Source: a virus. Taken from it: a DNA stretch of 40,840 nt. Every line of letters begins with the position of its first letter. Position 1 is the first letter of the stretch. The notes below the pieces were generated by a model that saw nothing but the letters and a program-made list of their open reading frames with translations, searched no databases and was not told the origin of the DNA. The position numbers and the translations under genes were made by a program. Positions 25,886 to 35,188 of this stretch are shown in pieces. The stretch spans positions 1 to 40,840 of the IMG/VR virus record IMGVR_UViG_3300043446_003385. One strand, written 5' to 3'.

Positions 25886-27034
25886 TTAGCGACTGATAAT
25901 TTTACCAAACAATGCGCGAGTATCAATTACCATACGACCTTCTTCCAAAGATCCAAAGTAACCAATTTTGTTTTGGCGAATGCTGTATTGGTCATCAGCA
26001 ATCAAGCTGAATTCAGAACCACTTTCTGCATCAGTAGCAACTGCTCTGATGAGTGATTCTCTTCCACGATTAATTCCTAACAATAATTCATCAGTAGCAC
26101 CTGCAAATTCAGCAGTACCACCCGCTCCATTTGCTTTTGAATAAGTAGTTGATCCAGCTACATTATCGAAAATTGTGTTGAATTTACGTCCAACTCCAAA
26201 TTCATTAAAGACCAAAAGATTAACTCCGTAGAATGAAGAAATTCCACCGCCATTGAATAATCCAAGACGAACTGATTCGGGAGCAGCGATTCCAGGGTTG
26301 GAAGCATCTGGAGTTGCTGAAAGAACTCCTTTTGTACTAATTGGATTATAAGCCATTGCGCGAAGTTCTTCTTCAACTTCTGGAGAAATCATCAAATCAG
26401 TGATTCCCATTCCAGAAAGTCCATCAGCAGGAGTACCAGCACTGAAGGAAGTGAAAACCCTACGAGATAGAGTTAGCAATTCATTCATGTCTTGCAACAA
26501 GAATCTTCCTGTTGCGTTAGCACGTTGAACATGTTGTAAACCATTTGTTTTCGCATTAGCCAATGATGTCAAGACAAGATTACCAGAGGTTTTTTCTTGT
26601 TTTGCCAAAATTTCTTGGGCCATACGGGTAAAGGTTTTGCTAACTACATCCATACGACTCTTAGCTGCATAACGCTTATCAAAGCTGAGAGCAGAATCAA
26701 GTGTATAGGTAGTCATTTTCATTTCCGCAGAAGTTGGCAATACTTGGTTTGTAGGAAGACCTCCAGCGACTTGTTGACTATATACTTGAATATAATCTTC
26801 GTCGGTGATGTCGTAGTACAAATCCAAAGGAATTGAAGGATTATCTTCGGAATTGAATGAAAGAGTTGTGAATAAATTTGACAATACAGGAGCATTGTTA
26901 ATTACTTGAGCGAGAACTGGACCAAGAAATTGAGCCAAAGCTACTTGAGCTTCATAAGCTACATCACGATTTCTGGAAGCCATTGCTTTTACCAACTCAA
27001 TTTGTTCTGGTGTTCTTTTTAATGAGATTTTCAT
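25886..27034 (-). CDS. Major capsid protein, 382 aa (HK97 fold expected)
   Basis: The main shell protein. Its length is right for an HK97-fold subunit and the sequence is less AT-biased than its neighbours, as in highly expressed genes. The N-terminal helical part (MKISLKRTPEQIELVKAMAS) is followed by IPLDLYYDITDEDYIQVYSQ, a strand-rich segment like the extended loop. The centre has MGITDLMISPEVEEELRAMA and the C-terminus has NKIGYFGSLEEGRMVIDTRA. The gene sits after a protease-scaffold gene and a decoration-type gene and before a strong terminator. No internal cleavage site can be fixed from sequence. Confidence 0.88.
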   Translation of the reverse strand: MKISLKRTPEQIELVKAMASRNRDVAYEAQVALAQFLGPVLAQVINNAPVLSNLFTTLSFNSEDNPSIPLDLYYDITDEDYIQVYSQQVAGGLPTNQVLPTSAEMKMTTYTLDSALSFDKRYAAKSRMDVVSKTFTRMAQEILAKQEKTSGNLVLTSLANAKTNGLQHVQRANATGRFLLQDMNELLTLSRRVFTSFSAGTPADGLSGMGITDLMISPEVEEELRAMAYNPISTKGVLSATPDASNPGIAAPESVRLGLFNGGGISSFYGVNLLVFNEFGVGRKFNTIFDNVAGSTTYSKANGAGGTAEFAGATDELLLGINRGRESLIRAVATDAESGSEFSLIADDQYSIRQNKIGYFGSLEEGRMVIDTRALFGKIISR

Positions 27035-27066
27035 ATGTCTTTATCTATTAAGTTTTTTATTTAAAA

Positions 27067-27717
27067 TTAGCCTAGTTTTACGATTGCGTATTTGCCAGAA
27101 TAAGTATCTCCTTGAGTAGTTCCATTCTTGAGTGCATAGGTAATTCCATTATCTCCTCTTGTTCCAACTGCTAGAATTGTTCCAATTGCAGCCGAATCTG
27201 TTGGAGCGGAACCTGTAACTTTACCAGCAGCTCCAGGAGACAATTTGAATCCAGAACCTACTGCGAATGCAGCAGAATCATCAATTGCTCTTGCAGAAAG
27301 AGTAAATACTCCTCTTGTTGCTACGGGAACTGATTGACCTGGCAAGAGAACTTGATGGTCAATAGCTTTTTGAGGATAATAAAGTAGTTTTTGACCATTT
27401 TCGTCATACTTAGCAGTTTCCCACAAAGTAATTCCCAATGGTTTTACGTCGCCAGAAACAGTAGGGCTAACTTTTAAGTTTACTTTTGGATAACCGTTTG
27501 CTCCAACGTATGGATAATCAGTTTTTCCAAGATAACTGTCAGAAGTATAGCTAACTGGATCGAGATCCAAGTTTCCAGAAATAACTTTAACGAAAACTCC
27601 AGCATCACCAGAACCAAAATCTGTAATACTTTCATTGATCGCTGCGTCATTTAAAGCAAACATGTTAATAACGTCATGCTCGTTATATTGTCTAAAGGGT
27701 AATAGTCTTTTGCCCAT
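27067..27717 (-). CDS. Probable capsid decoration protein, 216 aa
   Basis: It begins MGKRLLPFRQYNEHDVINMF, an opening I recall from structural proteins between protease and capsid genes. The rest is beta-type and Gly/Ser-rich (YPYVGANGYPKVNLKVSPTV; LLPGQSVPVATRGVFTLSAR; GSGFKLSPGAAGKV), with few charges and no transmembrane segment. Together with its place directly before the capsid gene this suggests a head decoration protein. It is 32 bp from the capsid start, so the two are likely on one transcript. No clear Shine-Dalgarno; the leader is A/T only. Confidence 0.6.
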   Translation of the reverse strand: MGKRLLPFRQYNEHDVINMFALNDAAINESITDFGSGDAGVFVKVISGNLDLDPVSYTSDSYLGKTDYPYVGANGYPKVNLKVSPTVSGDVKPLGITLWETAKYDENGQKLLYYPQKAIDHQVLLPGQSVPVATRGVFTLSARAIDDSAAFAVGSGFKLSPGAAGKVTGSAPTDSAAIGTILAVGTRGDNGITYALKNGTTQGDTYSGKYAIVKLG

Positions 27718-27745
27718 AATTTTTATTTATTTAAGTTTTTGTTTA

Positions 27746-29290
27746 TTAAGAAATAATGATATTTTCCTTCTTGAAAGCATCGGCAAATCTTTGAATTAGG
27801 GACTGCGGAGCTTTAGAAGATTGTTGGTTGTTATTTGGAAGTTCAGAATCAACTGCCTTGGCTTTATCCAAGATTTGTTCGACTGATTCTGTTTTTGAAG
27901 CCGTAGAATTTTTAAGTGCCTCAAGCTTTCTTTTGACTTCTTCGTCAATACGAGCTTGAATTTGTTTTTCGATTTCGGACTTAGCCTCTTTATTTTTACT
28001 TCTCCAAATAACGGAAAGTTTATTTTTGTATGAAGCGAATGCTTCATCGCTATCGCCAATTGATTTGATGTCGTCAGCTAAAACTTGACGATCTTCGTCA
28101 TCTAAATCAAACATTTGGTCGATTTCTTCCATGCGTGAATTAAAACGAGCCAAAGCTTGAGCAGCTCTTTTTTCATTTTCAAATTCAGAAAGTTTTGAAA
28201 GTGCATCAGCTAATTGCTTTTGAACTTCTTCGACGGAAGCTTTTAATTCAGCTCTTTCTTTTGTTAAATTTTCTGCTGCTTCTTTTGCTGATTGCAATTC
28301 ATTACGATATTCTTGATCTTTCTTTTTAATTGCCTCAGTAAATGTGGCAGTCATGTTAGCAGCAGCTTCTTCAGAAATTTTCTTAGTTAAAAGAGCTTCT
28401 CTGACTTCCGAAACGAGATTTTCTAATTCCATAGCACTTTGTTTTTTGTGGTTTACATTAATATTTTTAGATTGTGAATCTTTTTTAGAGAAAAAATGAT
28501 TTTTGAATGAATAAATTTTTGATTTTGGTTGTTCTTCGTATTGTACAAATTCATCGTTATTTACAACAATACCATTTACATCAGCAGCTGGAGATGTTGT
28601 ATATCCAATACCTAATGGAAAAATTTCTCCGACAACTAATCTATAAATTCTTGTGCCGTCATTTAATTTTCCATCTCCACCATAAGCTTTTAATTTACCT
28701 TTTAATTCTTGAATTTGTTTTTCGTCAGAAATGATTTCTGCCTCTTTTAAAGAGTCTGAACCTACAGCAATTTTATATTCATTAAATCCTAATTCCCAAC
28801 TAGTTGAGATTTTTCCATAATATTGACTATTAGGATTTGTTGCAGAATCTTCTAATGCGGAAGCGAAATCTTTATTAACAAATTTATAAACAACTGCGCC
28901 TAAAGAAAGATTAAAAGCATCATTATAATTTTCTAATTGAGTTGGCGTTAAAATTTCGCTATCGCCATATTTACTAAATCCAGCTGTTAAAATATGTCCA
29001 ACAACTTTATCTTTTTTATGTTCAATATTTGTTGGTTTATGACGAAATAAATTTGCAATTCTAACGGCAGTTTGAGTATCAATACCGTCATCATTTTTAT
29101 TGAATTTATTTATAACTGCAGCATTAAAAGCTACGCCCAATAAATCAATATTATCATCAAAATTAATTTCTTGATTAGGAATTAGTGATGTTAAATTTTC
29201 GAGAGATGCCTTTGCTACATCCTTTTCAAACGAAAAGGGCAATACCGTAATACCAGGCATTTGAAACGTTGATTTGTATTTAAAGTCCAT
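27746..29290 (-). CDS. Prohead protease fused to scaffold domain, 514 aa
   Basis: Residues about 1-250 look like a phage prohead serine protease. They include TNIEHKKDKVVGHIL with the candidate His91, LSLGAVVYKF, and STSWELGF with Ser162/Ser164 as nucleophile candidates. Residues about 287-450 are a charged coiled coil typical of scaffolding proteins, and the tail ends SLIQRFADAFKKENIIIS, a capsid-binding helix type. This layout, with the protease releasing itself after shell assembly, is known in several siphophages. An in-frame ATG at 28432 (Met287) exactly precedes the coiled coil. The start overlaps the portal stop as TAATG. The catalytic residues are inferred by pattern only. Confidence 0.8.
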   Translation of the reverse strand: MDFKYKSTFQMPGITVLPFSFEKDVAKASLENLTSLIPNQEINFDDNIDLLGVAFNAAVINKFNKNDDGIDTQTAVRIANLFRHKPTNIEHKKDKVVGHILTAGFSKYGDSEILTPTQLENYNDAFNLSLGAVVYKFVNKDFASALEDSATNPNSQYYGKISTSWELGFNEYKIAVGSDSLKEAEIISDEKQIQELKGKLKAYGGDGKLNDGTRIYRLVVGEIFPLGIGYTTSPAADVNGIVVNNDEFVQYEEQPKSKIYSFKNHFFSKKDSQSKNINVNHKKQSAMELENLVSEVREALLTKKISEEAAANMTATFTEAIKKKDQEYRNELQSAKEAAENLTKERAELKASVEEVQKQLADALSKLSEFENEKRAAQALARFNSRMEEIDQMFDLDDEDRQVLADDIKSIGDSDEAFASYKNKLSVIWRSKNKEAKSEIEKQIQARIDEEVKRKLEALKNSTASKTESVEQILDKAKAVDSELPNNNQQSSKAPQSLIQRFADAFKKENIIIS

Positions 29291-31341
29291 TATATTTTTT
29301 CTGAATGATATAAAATAGCAGAAGGATAAACCTCAAGTTCATTTTCAACAGATATTTCTAATACATTTTCAATTGGATTTAGATTTTCTAGATTATTTAT
29401 CTCTATTACACAGTTATCAGCTTGCTCATTCCAAGATTCCATTTCTGTGGCGCATACTATAGCTTCACATAACTGATCTGTAATTTTAATTTGATCTTCG
29501 TTTAAAGATTCAGTATTAAATTTTTCTTTAAGACGCTCTTGTAGAGTTAATCTGAATTTTTCAATTCTTCCAACAACCTCTTGAATGCTTTTTCTAGAAT
29601 AACCCTTAATTGTTTTACTTGGTGCAGTTTTACCAGTTGGTCTACCAGCAGATTTTGGAGTTGTATTCTTTGAAGGTGCGGGTGCTGGCTTAGGTGCGCC
29701 TACGGGACCGCCAGCTACAGGAGCTGCAGCACCAGCAGGTAACTTAGGTGCTGGAGCAGCAATCATTGGAACACCACCAACTAAAGGATTATAGTAACCT
29801 TTCTTTCTATCTTTTGTAAATTCTTCTTGATTAGCTTGAATATCTTCTGAATTTGGGAATCTTCCTGTATTGAATACATCCAATCCTTGTTGAGGAGTAA
29901 TAACTCCAATTTCCATCAATCGAGTTGTTACTCTTAAAATTTCAGTTTGATCTTTCGAATCCATATCGACAAATTTTGCAGTAGGAATGCTTTTGAAACC
30001 TAAATCCAAACCAACTCTAACAATTTCTCTTTGTAAAAAGTCATTTAAAAAAGCTCTACGAGCTTCATTTAATTTATCCATGAAAATACGAGCTTTAACT
30101 TCTGTCGTATTATATTTTTCAGAACCAATCATGATATTTTGCAAACCTTGACGAATATCTTCATTTAAAACTTCGTATTTTTCTGGTCCAATTATTTTTG
30201 AAATGTCTGGAATAATAAATTCAGCTTTTGTTGTATAGTCGGAAACTAATACTCGACCAACACTTTCATTTAAAAATAACTGTTGCATAGCTTGCAAATT
30301 GTGGGGATTAATTCCCCCCTTTTCTGGTTCTGCACCCATTGTAATAAGCAATATAACATTCTCAACAGTACGTGTTATTGCTTGATCCATCTTTTTTAAT
30401 TCAAGTTTGGCATTAATATCTTCTAAACAAGCAAATCCAAACGGAATGGCAAAAGGTTCATAATCTTGTTTTTTGTAAAAGCTAAAACATAATCTTTCGG
30501 CATCTAATTTTACCATCAATCCACTAGTATAATATTGTCCTTTTTTAATCTTTTCTTTTTCTTCTGGAGAGAAAGAGTTAAACAATTCTTTATCATAAGG
30601 ATCTTTTGGATTACGCAATCTCTCTAAATCATATTCTGACAAAACCTTTTCATAAACTCCATTTGAGAATGCAGAACTTCTTTTGGCAACAATATCAAAT
30701 GGATTCATTAATACATATCTAATTGGAATCTTAGATGGAGTAAGAGATTCTGCAGCATATATTTTAGATAGAGTGCTAAAATCATCTAACGATAATTTAC
30801 CATCAACTCTATAAAGAAATATATTACCACTACGATAATATTCTCTAAAGTATTGATCCTTTAAATCAGACAATCTAATTTTATTGAACCATTTATAAAA
30901 AAAGTCTCTGGAAGTTTTATTACCACCATCTAAATAGATATCTGAATTAGCAAACTCAGCCATCACGTCAATTGAGTTTCTAAAAATAGCAATATTTGCA
31001 TAAGCTTTTTGGCATAACTCAATAGCCTCTCTAACATTAACTCCATCAGAAGCGTATTCATATGGCAACATGCCCATTCGAATGCTGCTAAATCTATTTG
31101 TAGGAATTCTTAATGTAGCTCTATTAATTCTAGTAGAATCTGTACGAGCTGGACTCGCTCCATCTCCAGGTCTTGTATAAGAAGCGTCAGATGTATAAAA
31201 TGGTTCGCCAGCACTAGCAGGAGGTGGCACAAAATTACCATTAATAATTTGATGTTGCAATTGAGGCGTCGGAACTTCTTCAACTTTATTGAATTTATTC
31301 CAATAATCTGATTTCTTATTGTACCTTCTCTTATCTGACAT
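29290..31341 (-). CDS. Portal protein, 683 aa
   Basis: This forms the dodecameric ring through which DNA enters the head. Features are a low-complexity N-terminus (about 1-75), the stem/wing-like region with VREAIELCQKAYANIAIFRN and SRDFFYKWFNKIRLSDLKDQ, YFREYYRSGNIFLYR, and NPFDIVAK. The middle has TRTVENVILLITMGAEPEKG and the clip-type segment VITPQQGLDVFNTGRFP. A Pro/Ala/Gly linker (about 526-577) then leads to a C-terminal helical domain (about 578-683), longer than in typical portals. It follows the terminase with a 31-bp gap holding a GTGTAA box. The identification relies on context and pattern and is strong. Confidence 0.88.
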   Translation of the reverse strand: MSDKRRYNKKSDYWNKFNKVEEVPTPQLQHQIINGNFVPPPASAGEPFYTSDASYTRPGDGASPARTDSTRINRATLRIPTNRFSSIRMGMLPYEYASDGVNVREAIELCQKAYANIAIFRNSIDVMAEFANSDIYLDGGNKTSRDFFYKWFNKIRLSDLKDQYFREYYRSGNIFLYRVDGKLSLDDFSTLSKIYAAESLTPSKIPIRYVLMNPFDIVAKRSSAFSNGVYEKVLSEYDLERLRNPKDPYDKELFNSFSPEEKEKIKKGQYYTSGLMVKLDAERLCFSFYKKQDYEPFAIPFGFACLEDINAKLELKKMDQAITRTVENVILLITMGAEPEKGGINPHNLQAMQQLFLNESVGRVLVSDYTTKAEFIIPDISKIIGPEKYEVLNEDIRQGLQNIMIGSEKYNTTEVKARIFMDKLNEARRAFLNDFLQREIVRVGLDLGFKSIPTAKFVDMDSKDQTEILRVTTRLMEIGVITPQQGLDVFNTGRFPNSEDIQANQEEFTKDRKKGYYNPLVGGVPMIAAPAPKLPAGAAAPVAGGPVGAPKPAPAPSKNTTPKSAGRPTGKTAPSKTIKGYSRKSIQEVVGRIEKFRLTLQERLKEKFNTESLNEDQIKITDQLCEAIVCATEMESWNEQADNCVIEINNLENLNPIENVLEISVENELEVYPSAILYHSEKI

Positions 31342-31349
31342 AATTTAAG

Positions 31350-31355
31350 TTACAC
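31350..31355 (-). promoter_or_regulatory. GTGTAA box before portal gene
   Basis: GTGTAA on the minus strand follows ACTTTTAA and lies 8 nt before ATG 31341. The spacing is identical to the copies before the connector gene and the 118-aa gene. Confidence 0.35.
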
Positions 31356-31372
31356 TTAAAAGTTGTTAAAAG

Positions 31373-33232
31373 TTACTTTATGAACATTGGCGTAAAAGAA
31401 AAAACTTCTTGTTTCGGCGCGTCCATCATATCATAATAAACTTGCATCATCCAATTTGCTAATAATAATGCAGAATAAGAATCTTTTCTTGCTCTATCTG
31501 GTCCCTTTTGAGATTTTAGATTTGAAGGCAAATCAAAACTTTGAACACCCATAGGAGATGTAGTAGGCTGAATTAATGCGCATTGAGCTTTGGTAAGATC
31601 TAACATATCTTTTTGATGTTCTATAAAATCAATCATTTTGGATGCTTTATCGTTATCCTCTTCACCAACTCTCAAAAACTTAATTTCTTGAATTGGAATA
31701 TCTTTATTTCTTTGCTTTTGATAAGCATCATCCATTGCAGCACCAGCAAAAAATATTCTTTTATGATCAAAAGATGATTGCAATTGTTCATTAGCAAAAC
31801 GAATCCAATTTGATGAAGGTTTTCTTAAATGGCATATTCTTTTTTGTGTTTCGTTATATTGATTTCTAGATAATCTAATTGCTTCATTATATTCTTGAAG
31901 ATTGTCGAAATCTGCATCAAATGTTTCTATTTTAATCTTATCCTTTTTAAAAAGTTCACTTTCATTAATTGAATTTAAAAATTGTACGCCTCCATTATAG
32001 TCACCACATATAGCTACAATATTAAAATGATTAAGTACGTAATGAAAATATTGCATATGATGCTTCAAACTAGTACCAGCCATTGCGTAACTATGAACTA
32101 CAACTCCAGTTCTTTTTTCTGGCATCAATTTAATAATTTGCATAGCAAAATCGTCAGAACCTTCCGATTCAGACCAAGAAGGATCGAATGATAAAATGTA
32201 TTTTGCATTTGGATCTCCGCTTACTTCTACACTTGGTCCTTCTCCATCAGCAAATGTACATAACATCATCTTGCTGACTTTGAAATAACCACTACTATCA
32301 TCAGTGAATATTGAACCAAACTCTCTTTGGAACTGAGATTCACTCATCGTAGCTTTTGCTTGATTTAATAAGCTTTGATCATACAATTGTGTTGGAGCGC
32401 AATCATAACTAAAGTGCATAATTACTCTATGCGCGTCATCTTGTTTTCTTTCATTTAAAATTAAGTTTTCGTATTGTTGATAAAGCTTGTATAAATATTC
32501 AAATTTGTAACTTGCAGAAGAAAGACCAATAATTTTATTGTTTGGCCAAATAGTTCTATCTTCTTCTTTCATTTTACCTTGGGCAATCATCTTCGTTTCA
32601 ACATCATAAATTTTTTGCCTCTCAGTTGGATTTTCTACAACCGAAAGGAATGGAACAATAACTTCATTATAAATTTTTTCTGGCATCAATAAGAACTCAT
32701 CAATAATCATTCTTTGAAAACGAAAACCACGAAGCTTTTCTCCATCACCAAGTGGTAATGCAGTGATTCTCGATCTACCAATCTCCATAAACCATTCATC
32801 ATTGCCTCTAGACACCCTATTAATAGCTTCTGCAAACATTGGAGCCTTAACGCTCTTAGAAATGTCTTCAATTTTTCTAAAAATCATTTTAGCTTGACGA
32901 AATGATTTGGATATAATACCTATATGAACGCCTTGATGTAGTATTGCATCTAGAATTGCGAAAATACCAGTAGTAAATGACTTAGAAAGTCCACGACTCC
33001 ATATGCCAAGAAAATAATCTGTATTAAACATAGCCTTAATAGCCATGTGTTGAAAAGGAAATAGTTCAACACCAGTAAGTAATTCGGACGTAAACGATGG
33101 ATTTTCTCTAAGAAATTTATATAATAAAATTTTAGCCTCTCTCTCATCTAAAAAACCTTCTCTCGATAAAATGTGCTGATTTATACCAACATTTTTATTT
33201 CTACTTTTTTGTAATCCAACTTGCCAGCTCAT
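31373..33232 (-). CDS. Terminase large subunit, 619 aa
   Basis: The DNA packaging ATPase and nuclease. The Walker A variant is GIWSRGLSKS (76-85, Lys84), Walker B is MIIDEF (175-180, Asp178/Glu179), and a coupling-motif-like GLSSAS lies at 236-241. The C-terminal RNase H-like nuclease has LSFDPSW (Asp350), AICGDYNGG (Asp411) and KDSYSALLLANW (Asp584) as metal-binding acids. The length is normal. The start overlaps the upstream nuclease gene as ATGA, so the two are translated together. A GLSKS in place of the usual GKT/GKS is seen in several T4-like and jumbo phages. Confidence 0.95.
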   Translation of the reverse strand: MSWQVGLQKSRNKNVGINQHILSREGFLDEREAKILLYKFLRENPSFTSELLTGVELFPFQHMAIKAMFNTDYFLGIWSRGLSKSFTTGIFAILDAILHQGVHIGIISKSFRQAKMIFRKIEDISKSVKAPMFAEAINRVSRGNDEWFMEIGRSRITALPLGDGEKLRGFRFQRMIIDEFLLMPEKIYNEVIVPFLSVVENPTERQKIYDVETKMIAQGKMKEEDRTIWPNNKIIGLSSASYKFEYLYKLYQQYENLILNERKQDDAHRVIMHFSYDCAPTQLYDQSLLNQAKATMSESQFQREFGSIFTDDSSGYFKVSKMMLCTFADGEGPSVEVSGDPNAKYILSFDPSWSESEGSDDFAMQIIKLMPEKRTGVVVHSYAMAGTSLKHHMQYFHYVLNHFNIVAICGDYNGGVQFLNSINESELFKKDKIKIETFDADFDNLQEYNEAIRLSRNQYNETQKRICHLRKPSSNWIRFANEQLQSSFDHKRIFFAGAAMDDAYQKQRNKDIPIQEIKFLRVGEEDNDKASKMIDFIEHQKDMLDLTKAQCALIQPTTSPMGVQSFDLPSNLKSQKGPDRARKDSYSALLLANWMMQVYYDMMDAPKQEVFSFTPMFIK

Positions 33233-34140
33233 AATTTATTAATAAAATATTGGACATCAGTATTCCAGATCTTTTTTCCACACTTGAGTAATTTAGGAAT
33301 GAATAACTCACTTCTTTTTCTTGAACCAGAGAATACAAATTGACAACAATCCCTAAATTCATGCTGCAATAAACGCATATTATGGAATATATAATTCATA
33401 TTGGATACATGTGCAGCTTTTTTATTATTCTTTTCCATGTCTTCTAACTTTCCTTCAATAACAACAAATATATAACAATTCATTTTTCTCGCCCTTTCCA
33501 ATTCTCTAGTAAATCTTTTTATATTATCTCTGCTGACTGTAGTTTTAAAGTCCGCCTCTGATTTTCTATCAACAAATGTATAATCAAAGCCATCTATAAT
33601 ACAATAATCACCAACATCTAACTTTTTTACTTTTTGCTTTTTAAAATATAATGGTTCTTGCTCTCTTGAATCAGTTAATATTAATAAATTAGAGTAGTCA
33701 TTGTTAAATTCGTCTGGCAACTTAGCATTAAACATTGGTTTAACACCTATCTTATCACAAGCATAAGTATAACTTAAATAATGCTTTTTATAAATATCAA
33801 TATTAGGCAATCTAGTTACATAGAGTTCAACTTCATTTGGTGCAAACTTTAAATTGCGACTTTCGATTCTAGTTGCGAGTTTATCTATTATGTAATTTTT
33901 AACAGTTTCTGGATTAGCAATATCGCACCATCTATAAACCTCATGTATACTGTTAAAGTCATGGTCAAAATAGCTTTCTTTATTTTTGAAAGGTAATAGT
34001 TCATTTGTTAATAAATTTTTACGAGCGAAATGTTTAACATAATAATCTTGCAATAGCATTCTATTATGTTTTTTTATATGAGCGTGCAACGATTTCTCTG
34101 AATCAAATTCTTCTTCACATTCTAAACAGCTAAATAACAT
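33229..34140 (-). CDS. C2H2 zinc finger-ERCC4 nuclease fusion, 303 aa
   Basis: Residues 3-25 form a textbook C2H2 finger: C5-X2-C8-X12-H21-X3-H25. Residues about 150-230 match the ERCC4/XPF nuclease core: LTDSREQEP (157-160 DSRE), LDVGDY (Asp178), and VDRKSEADF (Asp191-Arg-Lys193, Asp197) in place of the usual ERKxxxD. Such nucleases cut branched or flap DNA. The middle (about 45-145) is unassigned. The gene overlaps the preceding helix-turn-helix gene by 11 bp and terminase by 4 bp, so a role in preparing or resolving DNA for packaging is suggested. A recombination role is the alternative. Confidence 0.82.
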   Translation of the reverse strand: MLFSCLECEEEFDSEKSLHAHIKKHNRMLLQDYYVKHFARKNLLTNELLPFKNKESYFDHDFNSIHEVYRWCDIANPETVKNYIIDKLATRIESRNLKFAPNEVELYVTRLPNIDIYKKHYLSYTYACDKIGVKPMFNAKLPDEFNNDYSNLLILTDSREQEPLYFKKQKVKKLDVGDYCIIDGFDYTFVDRKSEADFKTTVSRDNIKRFTRELERARKMNCYIFVVIEGKLEDMEKNNKKAAHVSNMNYIFHNMRLLQHEFRDCCQFVFSGSRKRSELFIPKLLKCGKKIWNTDVQYFINKL

Positions 34141-35188
34141 CTTCTTTTGAAATTCCTAATACTCTAGCTTTAAATGCAGCCATACCTTCTAAATTTTCCG
34201 CTTCTTTAGACACTAATTCTTTTTGCATCTCAGCTATACGAATCATATTCTTTCGCTCTTCTTCTTCTTGAAACATTTGAACAAGAGAAAGTATTGAGGC
34301 ATTTTCTCTTTGTCTATTTTTCATTCTTTCAGAACGATCTCCCTGCAATTTTTTAGTTAATGCTTCGATTCTACCTTCGCATTGGTGATACTCACCACTT
34401 TTTGCTTTAATAATTTCTGCAAGTTTAACTGTCATTTCATTCTGATCTTCTGCTTGATCAAATAAGTCATTTAGTTTATTTAAATGTTTACTTATTGTTT
34501 CTAAATTTATAATTTCTTTGCACACGTTCATGTACAAATTGATTTCGTCTGCAGTAAGATCTGGTTTGTCCCAAGTTAGTCTTGTAAATTCCTCTTCAAA
34601 TAACAATCTATCATTTTTGTCAGTATAGTTATTCATGATTTTTACAAATCTTGAATTTGACAAATTGATGCACAATTTGTCTAGACAGTTTTTTTGACTT
34701 CTACCTAATTTATTCTCCTCTAATTGGAAACCTGTAGAGTCAAAAATTTTTTTAATCAATCTGGTGTAGCTTTTGGGCGGACTATAACTAGTGAGAAGGC
34801 CAGATTCTTGACTGGGAACGAAATCCTCGTTCACAGTGCGGATGTGTTCGAGAACGGCGCGTTGTTCAGCGCCAAGCTTTTTTATTTCCTTGTCGGGAAA
34901 TAATAATTCAGCAATAGCGAATGAACTCATTCCTTGTTTTGCTGATTCGATGATGAAATGCTTATTCGATTCCGAAAACTCGACGGAATCGACTTTTATA
35001 TGTTTAGTCGTTTTATATTTTAAATTATTTTGAACAAGAAAGGCTCTGATTAATTTACCTTCCGTAGTGCGACCATCTAAAGAATCGTCGTTGAATACTT
35101 TTTTTGTAAGTTCATTGAGATCTTTAATTAATTTATAATGATTAAAAATAAATTCTTGCTGATCTTTTGTTAAACTAGTTGTCGCCAT
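34130..35188 (-). CDS. HTH/coiled-coil protein, small-terminase candidate, 352 aa
   Basis: Two successive helix-turn-helix-like regions (about 18-52 and 74-117, the latter with KQGMSSFAIAELLFP) precede a helical middle and a long coiled coil (about 240-340). The protein ends KARVLGISKEDVI. It lies in the terminase operon two genes before the large subunit, where a small terminase is expected, and DNA-binding repeats plus an oligomerising coil fit that role. It is longer than most small terminases. Overlaps: 14 bp with the sigma gene and 11 bp with the nuclease gene. It could instead be a general DNA-binding regulator. Stop is TAG. Confidence 0.55.
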   Translation of the reverse strand: MATTSLTKDQQEFIFNHYKLIKDLNELTKKVFNDDSLDGRTTEGKLIRAFLVQNNLKYKTTKHIKVDSVEFSESNKHFIIESAKQGMSSFAIAELLFPDKEIKKLGAEQRAVLEHIRTVNEDFVPSQESGLLTSYSPPKSYTRLIKKIFDSTGFQLEENKLGRSQKNCLDKLCINLSNSRFVKIMNNYTDKNDRLLFEEEFTRLTWDKPDLTADEINLYMNVCKEIINLETISKHLNKLNDLFDQAEDQNEMTVKLAEIIKAKSGEYHQCEGRIEALTKKLQGDRSERMKNRQRENASILSLVQMFQEEEERKNMIRIAEMQKELVSKEAENLEGMAAFKARVLGISKEDVI

